The notes: generated from the letters alone by a model not told the origin. 64,000 nucleotides of DNA from Acidobacteriota bacterium (GCA_021787565.1 JAJYLT010000007.1:52179-116178), one strand, 5' to 3'; shown: positions 54,335 to 63,532, counted from the first letter of the stretch. Made by a program: numbers and translations.

Positions 54335-54577
54335 ATGCACGGACACGAGAAAGATCATCACCCACAGAGCGAGCATCAGACCCCGGGGTTTCACGGCGAC
54401 GGAGAGCGGAAGGTCATTCCCGGCAGGAAATGGCACAAGGACTGGCGCGTGTGGGCCGTGGTCCTCGTGCTGCTGGCGGCGATGATGGTCTACGTCATGA
54501 CCATGGGCGGCTTCCGTTCGCTGGCGGGCTCGCCCGCCGCCACCGCCCAGATGTCCCACACCGCGGCTTCGAAGTAA
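54335..54577 (+). CDS. Small single-span membrane protein
   Basis: The 80-residue protein starts at ATG 54335, 11 bases after AAGGAG; a GTG at 54323 is less likely because it overlaps that site. A His-rich N-terminus (MHGHEKDHHPQSEHQ) is followed by one membrane helix (VWAVVLVLLAAMMVYVMTM). The His cluster could bind metal; function unknown. It opens a set of small membrane genes ending with the VIT family gene. Confidence 0.55.
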   Translation: MHGHEKDHHPQSEHQTPGFHGDGERKVIPGRKWHKDWRVWAVVLVLLAAMMVYVMTMGGFRSLAGSPAATAQMSHTAASK

Positions 54578-54580
54578 GAA

Positions 54581-54906
54581 CCCCAATCCCGCGATTGGAC
54601 GTGGGAGTGGCTCCGAAAGGCAGATGGAGGGTAGTTTCCGTGAAAGACGATCTTCGCCCGCCAAGGGATTGGGGTTGCCTCCGACCCCGGACTTGATCCG
54701 GGGGAGGAAGCCCCCAGGGCGGGGTGGGGCCCCATCGGGCTTTGCCCGTGGGGCGGGGCCCCGGAGGGCAACACAACGATTCGTCAGGCTTGGCCTGCGA
54801 ATCGGATGGAGAAGCCCTCGGCCCTCCCCGTTCAAGAGGCAACGTCTTTCCCCCGTGAACCTGAACCTCGGCCGAAGCCACCCGCATTTCAATCGCGGAA
54901 TTTGGG
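54581..54906. repeat. Miniature element, copy D (long, different interior)
   Basis: The ends CCCCAATCCCGCGATTGG and CAATCGCGGAATTTGGG are the same terminal inverted repeats as in copies A-C, but the interior is unrelated: a 326-base block with stems such as GGGGCCCC...GGGGCGGGGCCCC. It starts right after the stop of the small membrane gene. The remainder of the gap to 55039 holds a GGGGTCAGACCG motif only. Confidence 0.55.
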
Positions 54907-55039
54907 TAAGACGTCTGGCCGGGATCCTGTGATGCGCAATCGGGGTCAGACCGTCGGGGCCTGTCGCACGTGATGCTTGCGGCAGGAGCAGGCGGTCCCG
55001 GTTTCGCCGCGAAAGGATTGGATTTACAGGAGGCTCACC

Positions 55040-55240
55040 ATGAAATGGACCGGCATGTATCTTGTCGGCTATATCGTGCTCATCGGAGGTGTTCTGGCCG
55101 CGCTGTGGAAAATGGGAGTATTGGCCAGCATCGGCACGACGTGGACCGTGATTGGAGTCGTGATCCTGACCGGATTCGGCATCATGATCGCAGTGTCCCA
55201 CAGCGGCACCAAGGAAAACATCCAGATCGACCGGAAGTGA
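55040..55240 (+). CDS. Small two-span membrane protein
   Basis: The 66-residue protein starts at ATG 55040 behind AGGAGG. Two hydrophobic segments (LVGYIVLIGGVLAALW; TVIGVVILTGFGIMIAV) are joined by a short loop and followed by a charged tail (KENIQIDRK). Family unknown; it resembles small stress-associated membrane proteins. It precedes another two-span protein and the VIT gene. Confidence 0.55.
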   Translation: MKWTGMYLVGYIVLIGGVLAALWKMGVLASIGTTWTVIGVVILTGFGIMIAVSHSGTKENIQIDRK

Positions 55241-55319
55241 ACATGATGGCGGCGCGGCCCGGGACATGAGGAACATGCAGGCTTGCCCGGTCTTCGGGTA
55301 GGTGCGGGAGGAGCGAGAA

Positions 55320-55517
55320 ATGGTAGCCCCCGTCACAGCGTTCATTGCCGCCGCGTGCTTCTTGCTGGCGCTCGCGGGACTGGCGATCGCCGCATTCGCG
55401 CTCATCAGGTATGCCAAGACGCACGAGCTGAGTCTCATGATCAGCGCCGTGGCGCTGATCATGACCGCCATTGCTCTCATGGTTCAAGGGCTCACCCTGA
55501 TCCGTCACTTTTCCTAG
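55320..55517 (+). CDS. Small two-span membrane protein
   Basis: The 65-residue protein starts at ATG 55320, about eight bases after GGGAGGAG (an upstream GTG start at 55302 is less likely). Segments AFIAAACFLLALAGLAIAAFAL and LMISAVALIMTAIALMVQGL are hydrophobic with a short basic loop (IRYAKTHEL). Not recognised. Confidence 0.5.
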   Translation: MVAPVTAFIAAACFLLALAGLAIAAFALIRYAKTHELSLMISAVALIMTAIALMVQGLTLIRHFS

Positions 55518-55658
55518 AGTGCCGCCGAAACACTCCGCCGGGCAGAGGAGCCTCTATGCAGCCCGCCGCCATGGGCAAACCAAGGAACCTGACATGTTGG
55601 GGGTAGGGATCTTCAGGTGGCTGGCGGCGCTCGGCGGCGCGGTGGCCCGAGCTGGCAC

Positions 55659-56375
55659 ATGAAGCAGGGATCCCCGATGGGCGCTGACGAGCGGGAAGCG
55701 CACCGCAGCGGGCGCGAAGGGTGGTTGCGTGCCGCGGTCCTCGGGTCGGACGACGCGATCGTATCCACAGCCAGCCTCATGATCGGCGTGGCGGCGTCCT
55801 CCGCGCCCAAGGAGGCCATCCTGGTCGCGGGCGTGGCGGGCCTCGTTGCGGGGGCCATGTCCATGGCCGTGGGTGAATATGTCTCGGTCAGCTCCCAGCG
55901 CGACGCGGAGCAGGCGGACGTGAGTCTTGAAAAGAGGGAACTTGCGGACCAGCCGAAGGCGGAACTGAACGAGCTTGCCATGATCTATGTGAAGCGGGGC
56001 GTCCGGAAGGAACTCGCGATCGAGGTGGCGGACCAGCTCAGCGCGCACGATCGGCTCGGCGCGCACATGCATGATGAGCTCGGGATCGATCCGACATCTC
56101 TCGCGCGCCCCATGCAGGCAGCGTGGATATCAGCCGCCAGTTTCGCGCTCTTCGCGACGGTCCCGATCGTGGCGTTTCTTCTCGCGCCGGCGGCTTTGCG
56201 CATTCCCATGATCGCGGGGTTCTCGCTGGCCGGCCTCGCGGCTCTCGGCGCATTCGGCGCTCATCTGGGCGGAGCGCCGCTCCTCCGTGCATCACTGCGG
56301 GTCACCGTCGGGGGCGCCCTCGCGATGGCAGTCACCGCCGCGATAGGCCGAATGCTGGGGGTTACGTCGGGATAG
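55659..56375 (+). CDS. VIT1/CCC1 family membrane protein
   Basis: The 238-residue protein has the family block GWLRAAVLGSDDAIVSTASLMIGVAA (usually GANDGIVST), then GAMSMAVGEYVSVSSQRDAEQAD, a cytoplasmic helical segment and three more membrane spans. VIT1/CCC1 proteins move iron or manganese into a compartment or out of the cytoplasm; bacterial members are poorly characterised. Start choice between ATG 55659 and 55677 is uncertain because ribosome sites are weak. It closes the cluster of small membrane genes. Confidence 0.8.
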   Translation: MKQGSPMGADEREAHRSGREGWLRAAVLGSDDAIVSTASLMIGVAASSAPKEAILVAGVAGLVAGAMSMAVGEYVSVSSQRDAEQADVSLEKRELADQPKAELNELAMIYVKRGVRKELAIEVADQLSAHDRLGAHMHDELGIDPTSLARPMQAAWISAASFALFATVPIVAFLLAPAALRIPMIAGFSLAGLAALGAFGAHLGGAPLLRASLRVTVGGALAMAVTAAIGRMLGVTSG

Positions 56376-56621
56376 GTCCCATTCCGTGGACACGATGGCC
56401 AAATCCACCTCAACCGGAATGCGGAATCCCTCGTGAATTCGGATTCGGCTCTCCCGGCACGCGAAGGCCGGGAATTCCAGGGGGACATCGCCTGGGGGGC
56501 CTGTCCGCGAATAGGCCGCGGCCCAGGCGTACTGCCTCATGCCGAACCGCGGCCCCCCCTCTCCCCGCACCCTCCACCGTCATTCCCGCCAAAAGCCTGC
56601 CCCGGACCCCCGACCCGGGGC

Positions 56622-56751
56622 GGGAATCCAGGCCAGGATAGGACCTTCAGGACTCACCACGGAGACCGCGGAGAGCACGGAGAAAGGAGGGAGGCAAGGC
56701 AGGTGTGCCCGCACCGCCCTAGGGGGAGAGTTGAACCAATGTGACGTTGCA
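56622..56751 (+). repeat. 130-bp intergenic repeat, copy 2
   Basis: This is the partner of 49399-49527. Just before it, GTCATTCCCGCC and GGCGGGAATCCAGG form a common hairpin-type repeat. It lies next to the 3' end of the IS4 transposase gene. The rest of the gap, 56376-56580, holds no supported gene. Confidence 0.85.
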
Positions 56752-56838
56752 GAGTAGCCCCGGCGGGTTGCCCCGCCGAGGCCCTCACCAGATCCGGACT
56801 TGGAGATTTCCACCATCCGGCTCTTCCGTTGGCGCGGC

Positions 56839-58366
56839 TCACGGAAAACTTCCCCAGATTCGCACATAGACCCTGGGGCGCGGGAGAGGGTAGGCTGCGA
56901 GCAGGCTATGGAACCTCTCCCATGTGAGGCGCGTCTTGTTGCTCCGGCGGCAGAGCCACTTGAACCAGGCACGTTGAGCGTGATGGGCCAACTCCGTTAA
57001 TGCCCGCGTGTTCCCGCTGACCCCGAAGTAATTCATGTGCCCTTGAATGCGCCTCACGAGCGCGGCGTGCTGCTCTGGCACCTTCTCATGCCGGTGGCTC
57101 CAGCACCAGGAGTAGACGGCCTGGATGGCGCGTCTCAGGCGCGCACGCCTCGTTTTGCATGCGAAGGTCCATCCCCCTTTCCGGGTTCTGTGCCAGTACC
57201 ACTGGCGGAGGGTGGAGAGGGTGCCCTTGAAGCTGATGCGGTCATAGGAAACGCCGCTCTTCAGGGCGGCTTCCATCATGACGGCGCGCACGAGGTTGTA
57301 GGCGAGCACGTACATCCACAGGTCGATTTCAACCATTTTCGGCGTGAGACAGCGAAGGACGTCCATGCCCATCGTCGTCTTGATGTCGCGGAAAAACAGC
57401 TCAATGTTCCAGCGCCTCAGATAAAGGCCCGCGAGATCAGAAGCCGTGTATTCTTTTGAGTCCAGGAGCGTTGTGACCACGAAGATCGTCTGGGTGCGGA
57501 AGCCTGGTTTTTACACGTTCACCTTGACCTCCCGGACCATGATGGTCTCTGGAAGGCCCAGCCAGGCCTTTGGGGCCAGCCACTTCGGGCAAACACCCGA
57601 TTTGCTCCACTCTACGATTTGGTCGTTCTTACCGAGCCGCCTGATCACGCGGGAGTTTTGGCGGCGCCCGTTCTTCCTCATGACGCAATCCACGCCTTTT
57701 TGCGAAAGCAGATAGAAGTCGGCGAAAGCGCAGAATCCCCGGTCGCCCAAGACGACATCGCCCTTTCTAAGCAAGCGCCACAGCGTTCGGTAGAGGGTCC
57801 TTTCATGGACCTGAAGAGAGCCGTGCGCAAGTCCAGCCATGGCGCCTGTAGCCAGCGAGAATAAGGCGCAGACGCGCATCACCGGGAAACCGCATCCCGG
57901 CTTGGTCCTCTTGGATTGCGGCCAGGCTGATTGGTTCTCTGGCGTGTCCGGCATGGACAGCCCCGAGCCGTCCACGACTGTCACCCTGCGCCCGTGCCAA
58001 AGCCACGGGCAGGCCTTTTCGATCTTGTTCACGAGCCGCCGGTTGGCCTGCTTGAGCTCGCCAGGACACAGCTTCGCCCGCGCTTTGCAGTAAGCCGCGG
58101 TATTGGGCGAAATGGTCTTCCCCTCCTCGAGAAACAGCCACGACTTGAACCTCCTCAGCGCCTCTCGGCAGCAACCCGTTTCGTCGAGCACCTGAGAGAG
58201 AAAGAGCCAGAAGGTCCTTGAGGGGGGAAAAGAGCCGGGGCCGCTTCCCGCCGCCGAAATCATGGGGCAGTTGCAGCCAGGGGCCGAAAACGCGGCTAAG
58301 TTGCCCCGGGGTTCCCCGGGAAAGCGTGCTGGCCCACCTTTTCAAGTGTCCCGCCGGTCTTTGCAT
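56839..58366 (-). pseudogene. IS4 family transposase, disrupted
   Basis: DDE-type transposase motifs are visible: VVDGSGLSMPD (first Asp), VLGDRGFCAF (second Asp) and LYLRRWNIELFFRDIK (Glu, YREK-like region). The frame 58263-57511 ends with an in-frame TAA after VREVKVNV, yet homology continues directly in the same frame (KPGFRTQTIF, then VVTTLLDSKEY) to 56839, so this is a nonsense mutation. Near 58250 there is also a frameshift: the N-terminal piece (MQRPAGHLKRW...SRVFGPWLQLPHDFGG) is in another frame. The element is probably inactive. No clear terminal inverted repeats were found by eye. Confidence 0.82.
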
Positions 58367-58392
58367 GGGTTCCCTCCATCGGGTTCGCTCCC

Positions 58393-58425
58393 TTGACGAA
58401 GCAACTACCAGTACATATACTTGTA
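58393..58425 (+). promoter_or_regulatory. Promoter with palindrome over the -10, DUF6788-like gene
   Basis: TTGACG (58393-58398), 17 bases and TATACT (58416-58421). The imperfect palindrome CTACCAGTACATATACTTGTAG (58405 onward) covers the -10 box and could be an operator. Confidence 0.5.
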
Positions 58426-58463
58426 GCATTAGGGATGCGATCATTGCAAGAGGGAATGGACGG

Positions 58464-58838
58464 ATGAGACACAAGAAGACGGCGGAAGGGATCAGGCGGC
58501 GCTACCGGAGACTGGCTTCAAGGCTAGCCGCCACAGGACCCATCATTCAGGGCACCGTCACCAGGAGAGTCATCACGAAAGGCGGGGAGGAAGCGGGCGA
58601 ACGCGAAAGGCGCTACGGGCCTTACTACCAGTGGACATTCAAAAGAGAAGGGAAAACGACCACGGTCAACCTCACCGCAAAGCAGGCGAGGTTCATTCAG
58701 AGGGCTATCGAAAACAACCGGAAGCTAGAGGACACACTAGCCGAAATGAGGCGGCTCTCCCGCCAACTCTGCGAAGCCTCAGCCGAAGGAGTCAAAAGGA
58801 GACCACGAACCACGCCGGATCAAACAACCTTAAGTTAG
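58464..58838 (+). CDS. DUF6788-like protein
   Basis: The 124-residue basic protein (MRHKKTAEGIRRRYRRLASR) has the pattern of DUF6788 proteins: a helical basic start, IIQGTVTRRVI, the YGPYYQWTFKREGKTTTVNL core and a helical tail (AIENNRKLEDTLAEMRRLSR). Such genes often sit beside transposases, as here next to the IS4 gene, with which it shares a divergent leader. A role in DNA binding or transposition control is inferred. The usual CRC-type cysteine patch is absent. Confidence 0.55.
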   Translation: MRHKKTAEGIRRRYRRLASRLAATGPIIQGTVTRRVITKGGEEAGERERRYGPYYQWTFKREGKTTTVNLTAKQARFIQRAIENNRKLEDTLAEMRRLSRQLCEASAEGVKRRPRTTPDQTTLS

Positions 58839-59322
58839 CGCCATTCGGGACACAATACTCATATCCGAGACCGCACCCCGCCCCAAGCCTTCCCCCTGGG
58901 TTGGCCGCTGGGGTTCACTTCTTCGCCCGGCCAAGCAGCGGCGTGGGCCTCGAAAGCCGGGCAACGCTGCGGGCTTCCTTCCTACGGAGCCCTTCGATGA
59001 AGTCCTCAGGACAGGCTCAGCAAAGCGTGCGCCGGGGGTGCCTTCCCGGCCTCCCTCCCGTCAGGCGTGTTGCGTTTCGCCTCTGATGAGATCTTGTGTG
59101 GCTCCTCGCTATTTGGTGTGGGTGTTTGTCTAAGGGATAGGGAGCCCTGTGGAAGGTGGCGCACCTGGTGGAAAAGCCTTTGGCTTTCCCACAGGTGCTT
59201 GGGAAACCCTCGGGGCTTCGCTCTTCGGGTTTTCCACACCTCCCACAGGGCCTACTACTGGCACGGGGGAAAGAGGGGTAAGCTTCTCTGGAAGGCCTGA
59301 AGGCTACGAGAGGAGCAGAGCC
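58839..59322. other. Intergenic DNA between DUF6788 and ISL3 genes
   Basis: No gene is supported. It holds GGGACACAATACT (58847-58859), one mismatch from the arm of paired-hairpin element 2; a CCCTTCG...CTCAGGACAGGCTCAG segment of a widespread intergenic type; and multiple stems around 59160-59260 (GGTGGAAAAGCC, TTTTCCACACC) that probably belong to the left end of the ISL3 element. Confidence 0.4.
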
Positions 59323-60444
59323 ATGAAGGATACGGAGCTGTTTCAACTGGCGTTGTCGCTCATGCCGCCGTGGATGGTGGAAGAGTGCGCGTTCGATGTG
59401 TCGCAAAAGCGGTTGGACCTCCACATCAATTTCGAGCGGGGGGGCGTCTTTGTGTGCCCGGTGTGCGGGAGGGCGGGGTGCAAGGCCTACGACACCGAAG
59501 AGAAGACGTGGCGGCACTTGAACTTCTTCGAGCACGAGACCTACCTCCACGCCTTCGTGCCCCGGGTGCAGTGCCCGGACTGCGGGATCAAGACGGCGGG
59601 GGTGCCTTGGGCGCGGCCGGGGAGCGGGTTCACGTTGCTCTTCGAGGCGCTGGTGCTGGCCATGGCCAAGCAGATGCCGGTGAAGGCGGTGGCGGGAATC
59701 GTGCGGGAGCATGACACCCGCATCTGGCGGATTCTGCACTACCACGTGAACGAGGCGCGGGCCCGGGAGGACTTCTCGAAGGTCAGGCGGGTGGGCATGG
59801 ACGAGACCTCCCGAAAGAAGGGCCACCGGTATGTGAGCTTCTTCGTGGACATGGACCGGAGGAAGCTGCTCTTCGGGACGCCGGGGAAGGATGCCGCGAC
59901 CGTGGAGGCTTTCGCCCGGGATCTCGAAGCCCACCACGGGGACCCCGCTCAAATCCGGGAGGTCTCTCTGGACATGTCCCATGCCCTGATCCAGGGAGCT
60001 GGGGAGCACCTGCCCAATGCCCAGCTCACCTTCGACAAGTTCCACGCCGTGAAGCTGGTCAACGATGCGTTGGAGGAGGTCCGCCGGGAAGAGCAGAAGA
60101 GCCACCACGAGTTGAAGAGCAGCCGGTACCTGTGGCTGAGAAACCCCAGAAACCTCAAGCGGGACCAACACGAGCGGCTCGCCGTTCTGCTGGGCCAGTC
60201 CCACCTGAAAACCGGCCGGGCCTACCGGATCAAGCTGGCGTTCCAAGATCTCTACACCCAGCCCGTTCGCACCGCGCAGGACTACCTGAGCCGGTGGTAT
60301 TTCTGGGCCACCCACAGCCGGCTGGCCCCCATCATCACCCATTCCCGCGATGCGGGGGCCGCCGGGGCACCACGAAAGGGACCCACGACGAGAAGTCCTT
60401 CCCGGCTTGCCAAGCTCGTCCTCACGGCCATCTCGCCGTTCTGA
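59323..60444 (+). pseudogene. ISL3 family transposase, 3' truncated
   Basis: The frame starts at ATG 59323 (AGAGGAGCAGAG upstream). It has the N-terminal zinc-binding pairs CPVC (45-48) and CPDC (84-87), a helix-turn-helix region (MPVKAVAGIVREHDTRIWRI), the first catalytic Asp160 in VGMDETS and the second, Asp217, in VSLDMSHAL. The C-terminus is wrong: after RLAPIIT, near 60340, it runs into unrelated sequence, and the usual NGLLEG-type segment with the catalytic Glu is missing. The protein is therefore inactive. Confidence 0.82.
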
Positions 60445-60482
60445 GATCGCTGGGCTGGGAGCAGGCGTCAAGGGACCAGCGT

Positions 60483-63017
60483 TCATGGGCAGATCAGGCC
60501 GGTAAGCTTGGCCGTAGTCCCGCACAGCCCGGAGGGGGAGGTTCCCCCTCGCTCGGCGCCCGCGCTCGTCGTTCCCCACGAGCCCTCGTCGCCGTGGCCG
60601 TCCTGGGAGACGAGCACGAAGAAGAGGTCGCCGGACGGGACCCCGGTCCAATCGGCGCTTCCGCTCGTTCCCAAGGAGCACGCGGCGCCGGAGAGAGTGG
60701 CCGTGGCGACGCCCGATAGATCTCCGTAGTAGACCGCGTACGCGGCCGCCGAAGGACAGGTCCCCCAGGTCAGGTGGATGGTCGAGCCCGTGATCGTGGA
60801 GCGGCTCGCGCCGAGGGGCTGCCCTGGGACAGGGCCTCCGTCGGGAGCGGCCACGGGAAGTGCCCACCAGTCTAGCCTGGCGACGGCTGCCCCGGTGTTC
60901 TCGTAGTACTCCAGGACGATCGTGTGGTTTCCGGCCGCCAGGGCGAGGTCCACCGTTCCTTCGGTGTAGGACCGGTCCACCCAGGCATCGAGGATCTTTG
61001 TCCCGTCCACGTAAAGCCGGGCCCCGTCGTCGCTGCCTACGAGGAATCGGTAGGTCCCCGCCACGAACGAGAGCGTCTTCGTCCACCGCACCGAGAACTG
61101 ATCCACCGGGACGCAGCCTGGGTACGGGCTTCCCGTGCCCCAGTCGGACCACGACCCTGGGCCGGCGGGAGCGGACGTGCTCTTGGAGAAGATCAGGGTG
61201 TTGAAGGCCGTACCCGAGTAGAAGTCCGCCCTCCAGTCGAAGGAGGCGTCGGAGCCGCACGCGACCACGGTGACCGCCCCGCTGGCGGTCGAGGAGAGAA
61301 GCGGCAGGTCGGAGCCCGTGATGGCGTCGTCTCCGTCGGTGTCGTACCAGAGCGCGACGACGAGGTCGTACGTCCCTGGGGCCGTTCCGGCTGGCACCGT
61401 GAAGAGGCGGGAGACGCCGTCCGTCCCCACGGGGAGGGAGACCTTCGCGTCGTGGGCCGGGTCGGAAATCCAGCCCGTCGCGGAGGAATACAGGCTCGCC
61501 CCGATCATGACCTGACTATGGGCCAGCCCGGCCGAGTTCACCGCCGTCACGTTGATCGTGAAGGTCCCCCCCGCCGCCACCGTCGAGGGGGAGGGGGAGA
61601 AGGAAGACATCGTGACGGGACTCGTGATGTAGGCCGTGCGGCTCCCGGAGCCGCTCCCATTGTTGTTGTAGTAGTGGTTGGTGATCCAGTTCCACAACTC
61701 GTTCTGCGGGGACGAAGCCCATCGTTCCGTCCCCCATTGGCACATGCCGCGCCCGTGGCCGTAACAGCTCTGGCCCGCGCAGACGGAATCCGAAAGACAG
61801 GGCCAGCCGTTCGCCGGCGAGCCCGCGTCGCCGTCCCCGCACGAGAGGTCCGTGTTTGTACACGACAGCGCGCCCTGAAGGCAGTTGTTCTCCGCGGAGT
61901 ACTCGGCCCTGAAAAGCGAGCCCCCCTCCTGGAGCATGAAGCCGGCCGTAGCGTTGGCGGCCGTCTGCGAGTTGGTGTACTCGGTTGAGCCGAAGGCCTG
62001 GCAGCATGGGCCCGCGCAGATGTCGTAGCTGCTTGTCAGCGGGTGGTAGGTGTACCACGCGCCGTAGGCGCGGTAGGGGATCGAGCCAGCCTTGAGGGAG
62101 TGGGCGGCCCAACTGTTAATCCACTCGTCGTCGAGGCCGCGGGCGACGTAGTCCTCGAGCGCGTAAACGGAGACCGAGCTGCACGAGGTGCACGAACAGC
62201 TCGTGCCCACCCGAATCGACGCCGGTGGCGTCATACCGGCGAGCTCGGATCTGGCCGCTGGTCGCGTGAAGCCCTCCGCGGGCGATCCTTCGGAGGCCGG
62301 TACGACAGGGGCGCTCTGGTGCACTTCCTGCTCCTTGTCCCCGCGGAAGGGCATCGGCGTGAGGTCCTTCTCCCGGATTCCCCGTCCGGGTTCGAGGTCC
62401 TCCACGTCCGTCACGGTGTCTCCAGTCAGCAAAACCCCCCGGACGCGCAGTACGGTGTATCCGGGTGCCTCGACGACGAGCGTTCCCATCGGGGGTGCGC
62501 CGCCGGGAGCCGGCGGAAGGACGGCGTAGGGTAGAACGAATTGTCCGTTCTGCTCTGACACGGCCTCCTGCGCTCCCCCGTCGATGTAGACCCTAGCTCC
62601 CTCCAGCGGCAGGAAAGAGGCGGCGTCGTAGAGCCAGCCACGGATGAGCCCCATTCCCGTCACGGGACAGGGACGAGGCGGCTCCGGCCCGAGGGACGGT
62701 AGCCAGAAGGTCACCGGAAGCGACTCGCCCGGTCCCGGGTTGAAGGAGGCCGAGAGGGGAAGATGGCCCTCGCTCAGAAGGGTGAGACGGCCCCCCTGCG
62801 GCAGCGTGACCACCGTCACCCGGTGTGCATGGAGCGAGAGATCGCGAGTCGCCTCGTCGTGGGACTCTAGCTGGGCCCGGGCCGCGAGCGCCGCCCCCGT
62901 TCGGGCGTCTCTCGCCCTCACGAGAACGCTTCCAGGTTCGGAGGCGCGCGCGGCGACCGCCGCGAGCGTGGCAGCCGCCAGGACCAGGGTGCGGAGCCGG
63001 AGTCCTCTCTGGGGCAT
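60483..63017 (-). CDS. Secreted SpoIID/LytB-domain protein with PA14 domain
   Basis: I choose the ATG at 63017 because AAGGAGGTG lies six bases before it and a signal peptide follows (LRTLVLAAATLAAVAARA). The roughly 844-residue protein has carboxypeptidase-regulatory-like beta domains, then a SpoIID/LytB domain (VYALEDYVARGLDDEW, AHSLKAGSIPYRAYG, GHGRGMCQWGTERW) with many cysteines, a beta-sandwich, a PA14 domain (WRADFYSGTAFNTLIF, VGSDDGARLYVDGTKILDAW) and a final module like the ends of the 20802 and 25055 proteins. SpoIID proteins act on peptidoglycan. The reading frame continues upstream into a truncated STAS-like gene without a stop. Confidence 0.8.
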   Translation of the reverse strand: MPQRGLRLRTLVLAAATLAAVAARASEPGSVLVRARDARTGAALAARAQLESHDEATRDLSLHAHRVTVVTLPQGGRLTLLSEGHLPLSASFNPGPGESLPVTFWLPSLGPEPPRPCPVTGMGLIRGWLYDAASFLPLEGARVYIDGGAQEAVSEQNGQFVLPYAVLPPAPGGAPPMGTLVVEAPGYTVLRVRGVLLTGDTVTDVEDLEPGRGIREKDLTPMPFRGDKEQEVHQSAPVVPASEGSPAEGFTRPAARSELAGMTPPASIRVGTSCSCTSCSSVSVYALEDYVARGLDDEWINSWAAHSLKAGSIPYRAYGAWYTYHPLTSSYDICAGPCCQAFGSTEYTNSQTAANATAGFMLQEGGSLFRAEYSAENNCLQGALSCTNTDLSCGDGDAGSPANGWPCLSDSVCAGQSCYGHGRGMCQWGTERWASSPQNELWNWITNHYYNNNGSGSGSRTAYITSPVTMSSFSPSPSTVAAGGTFTINVTAVNSAGLAHSQVMIGASLYSSATGWISDPAHDAKVSLPVGTDGVSRLFTVPAGTAPGTYDLVVALWYDTDGDDAITGSDLPLLSSTASGAVTVVACGSDASFDWRADFYSGTAFNTLIFSKSTSAPAGPGSWSDWGTGSPYPGCVPVDQFSVRWTKTLSFVAGTYRFLVGSDDGARLYVDGTKILDAWVDRSYTEGTVDLALAAGNHTIVLEYYENTGAAVARLDWWALPVAAPDGGPVPGQPLGASRSTITGSTIHLTWGTCPSAAAYAVYYGDLSGVATATLSGAACSLGTSGSADWTGVPSGDLFFVLVSQDGHGDEGSWGTTSAGAERGGTSPSGLCGTTAKLTGLICP

Positions 63018-63329
63018 CCCCACCTCCTTCACAAGAGAAAATTGATACTTCTGGCTCTCTTGAGGCGAGACAGGGAACAGGACGGCCAGGCGGTGGTTCC
63101 TCGTCAGGCCGAGGCTCTCGAAGAGAAGCGGCAGTTTGTAGATGCGCCCGATCGGGACGACGGGCACCATCTCGCGGTGGTCCACGAGGAACCGAAGACT
63201 TCCGTGCTTTGCGGCGACGGCAAGCCCGTCCGAGATGTGCTGGAGGACGTGGTCCTCTCGCATTTCCCCGGAGGCCTTCACGTGGACGATGTTGTTCTCT
63301 TGGAGGTGCTCTATTTTCCAGTTCCCCAT
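63018..63329 (-). pseudogene. Truncated STAS/SpoIIAA-like gene fused in frame to the SpoIID gene
   Basis: About 104 residues from ATG 63329 (GGAGAGGAGGGG upstream): MGNWKIEHLQENNIVHVKAS, LRFLVDHREMVPV, SLGLTRNHRLAVLFP. This looks like STAS/SEC14-type (SpoIIAA-like) proteins of about 125 residues, but the last strand and helix are missing and the frame passes through the SpoIID ribosome site into its signal peptide. The join is probably a deletion scar; translation from 63329 would bury the SpoIID signal peptide. Confidence 0.6.
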
Positions 63330-63389
63330 GCGCCCCTCCTCTCCAGCCCGGACTTCTCACCCCCTCATCGGCGGCACCGTCGAACAAGC

Positions 63390-63505
63390 ACGCCCCTGAT
63401 GCGTCAGGCTCGTTCGGTCATCCTCGACGTAGTGCAAACTATGCCTGCGGTGGCCTCGGTCGCCTTCCTTGCATCCATCGGCCTCTCCGCCGTTTCGCTT
63501 CGATA
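63390..63505. repeat. REP-like element (GTCAGGCTCG...CGTTTCGCTTCG)
   Basis: Segments GATGCGTCAGGCTCG, TCCTCGACGTAGTGC, CTTCCTTGCATC and CCGTTTCGCTTCG follow the same order as a diverged version at 47285-47400. It is a hairpin-forming intergenic repeat. No gene lies between 63330 and 63530. Confidence 0.5.
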
Positions 63506-63532
63506 CCCGATGAGAAATCCGACCCGGTACCA

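Noticed and set aside
56292..56570. Minus-strand ORF of 92 aa at the VIT gene end
   Set aside because: It overlaps the VIT gene, has no ribosome site and no recognisable family; evidence is too weak.
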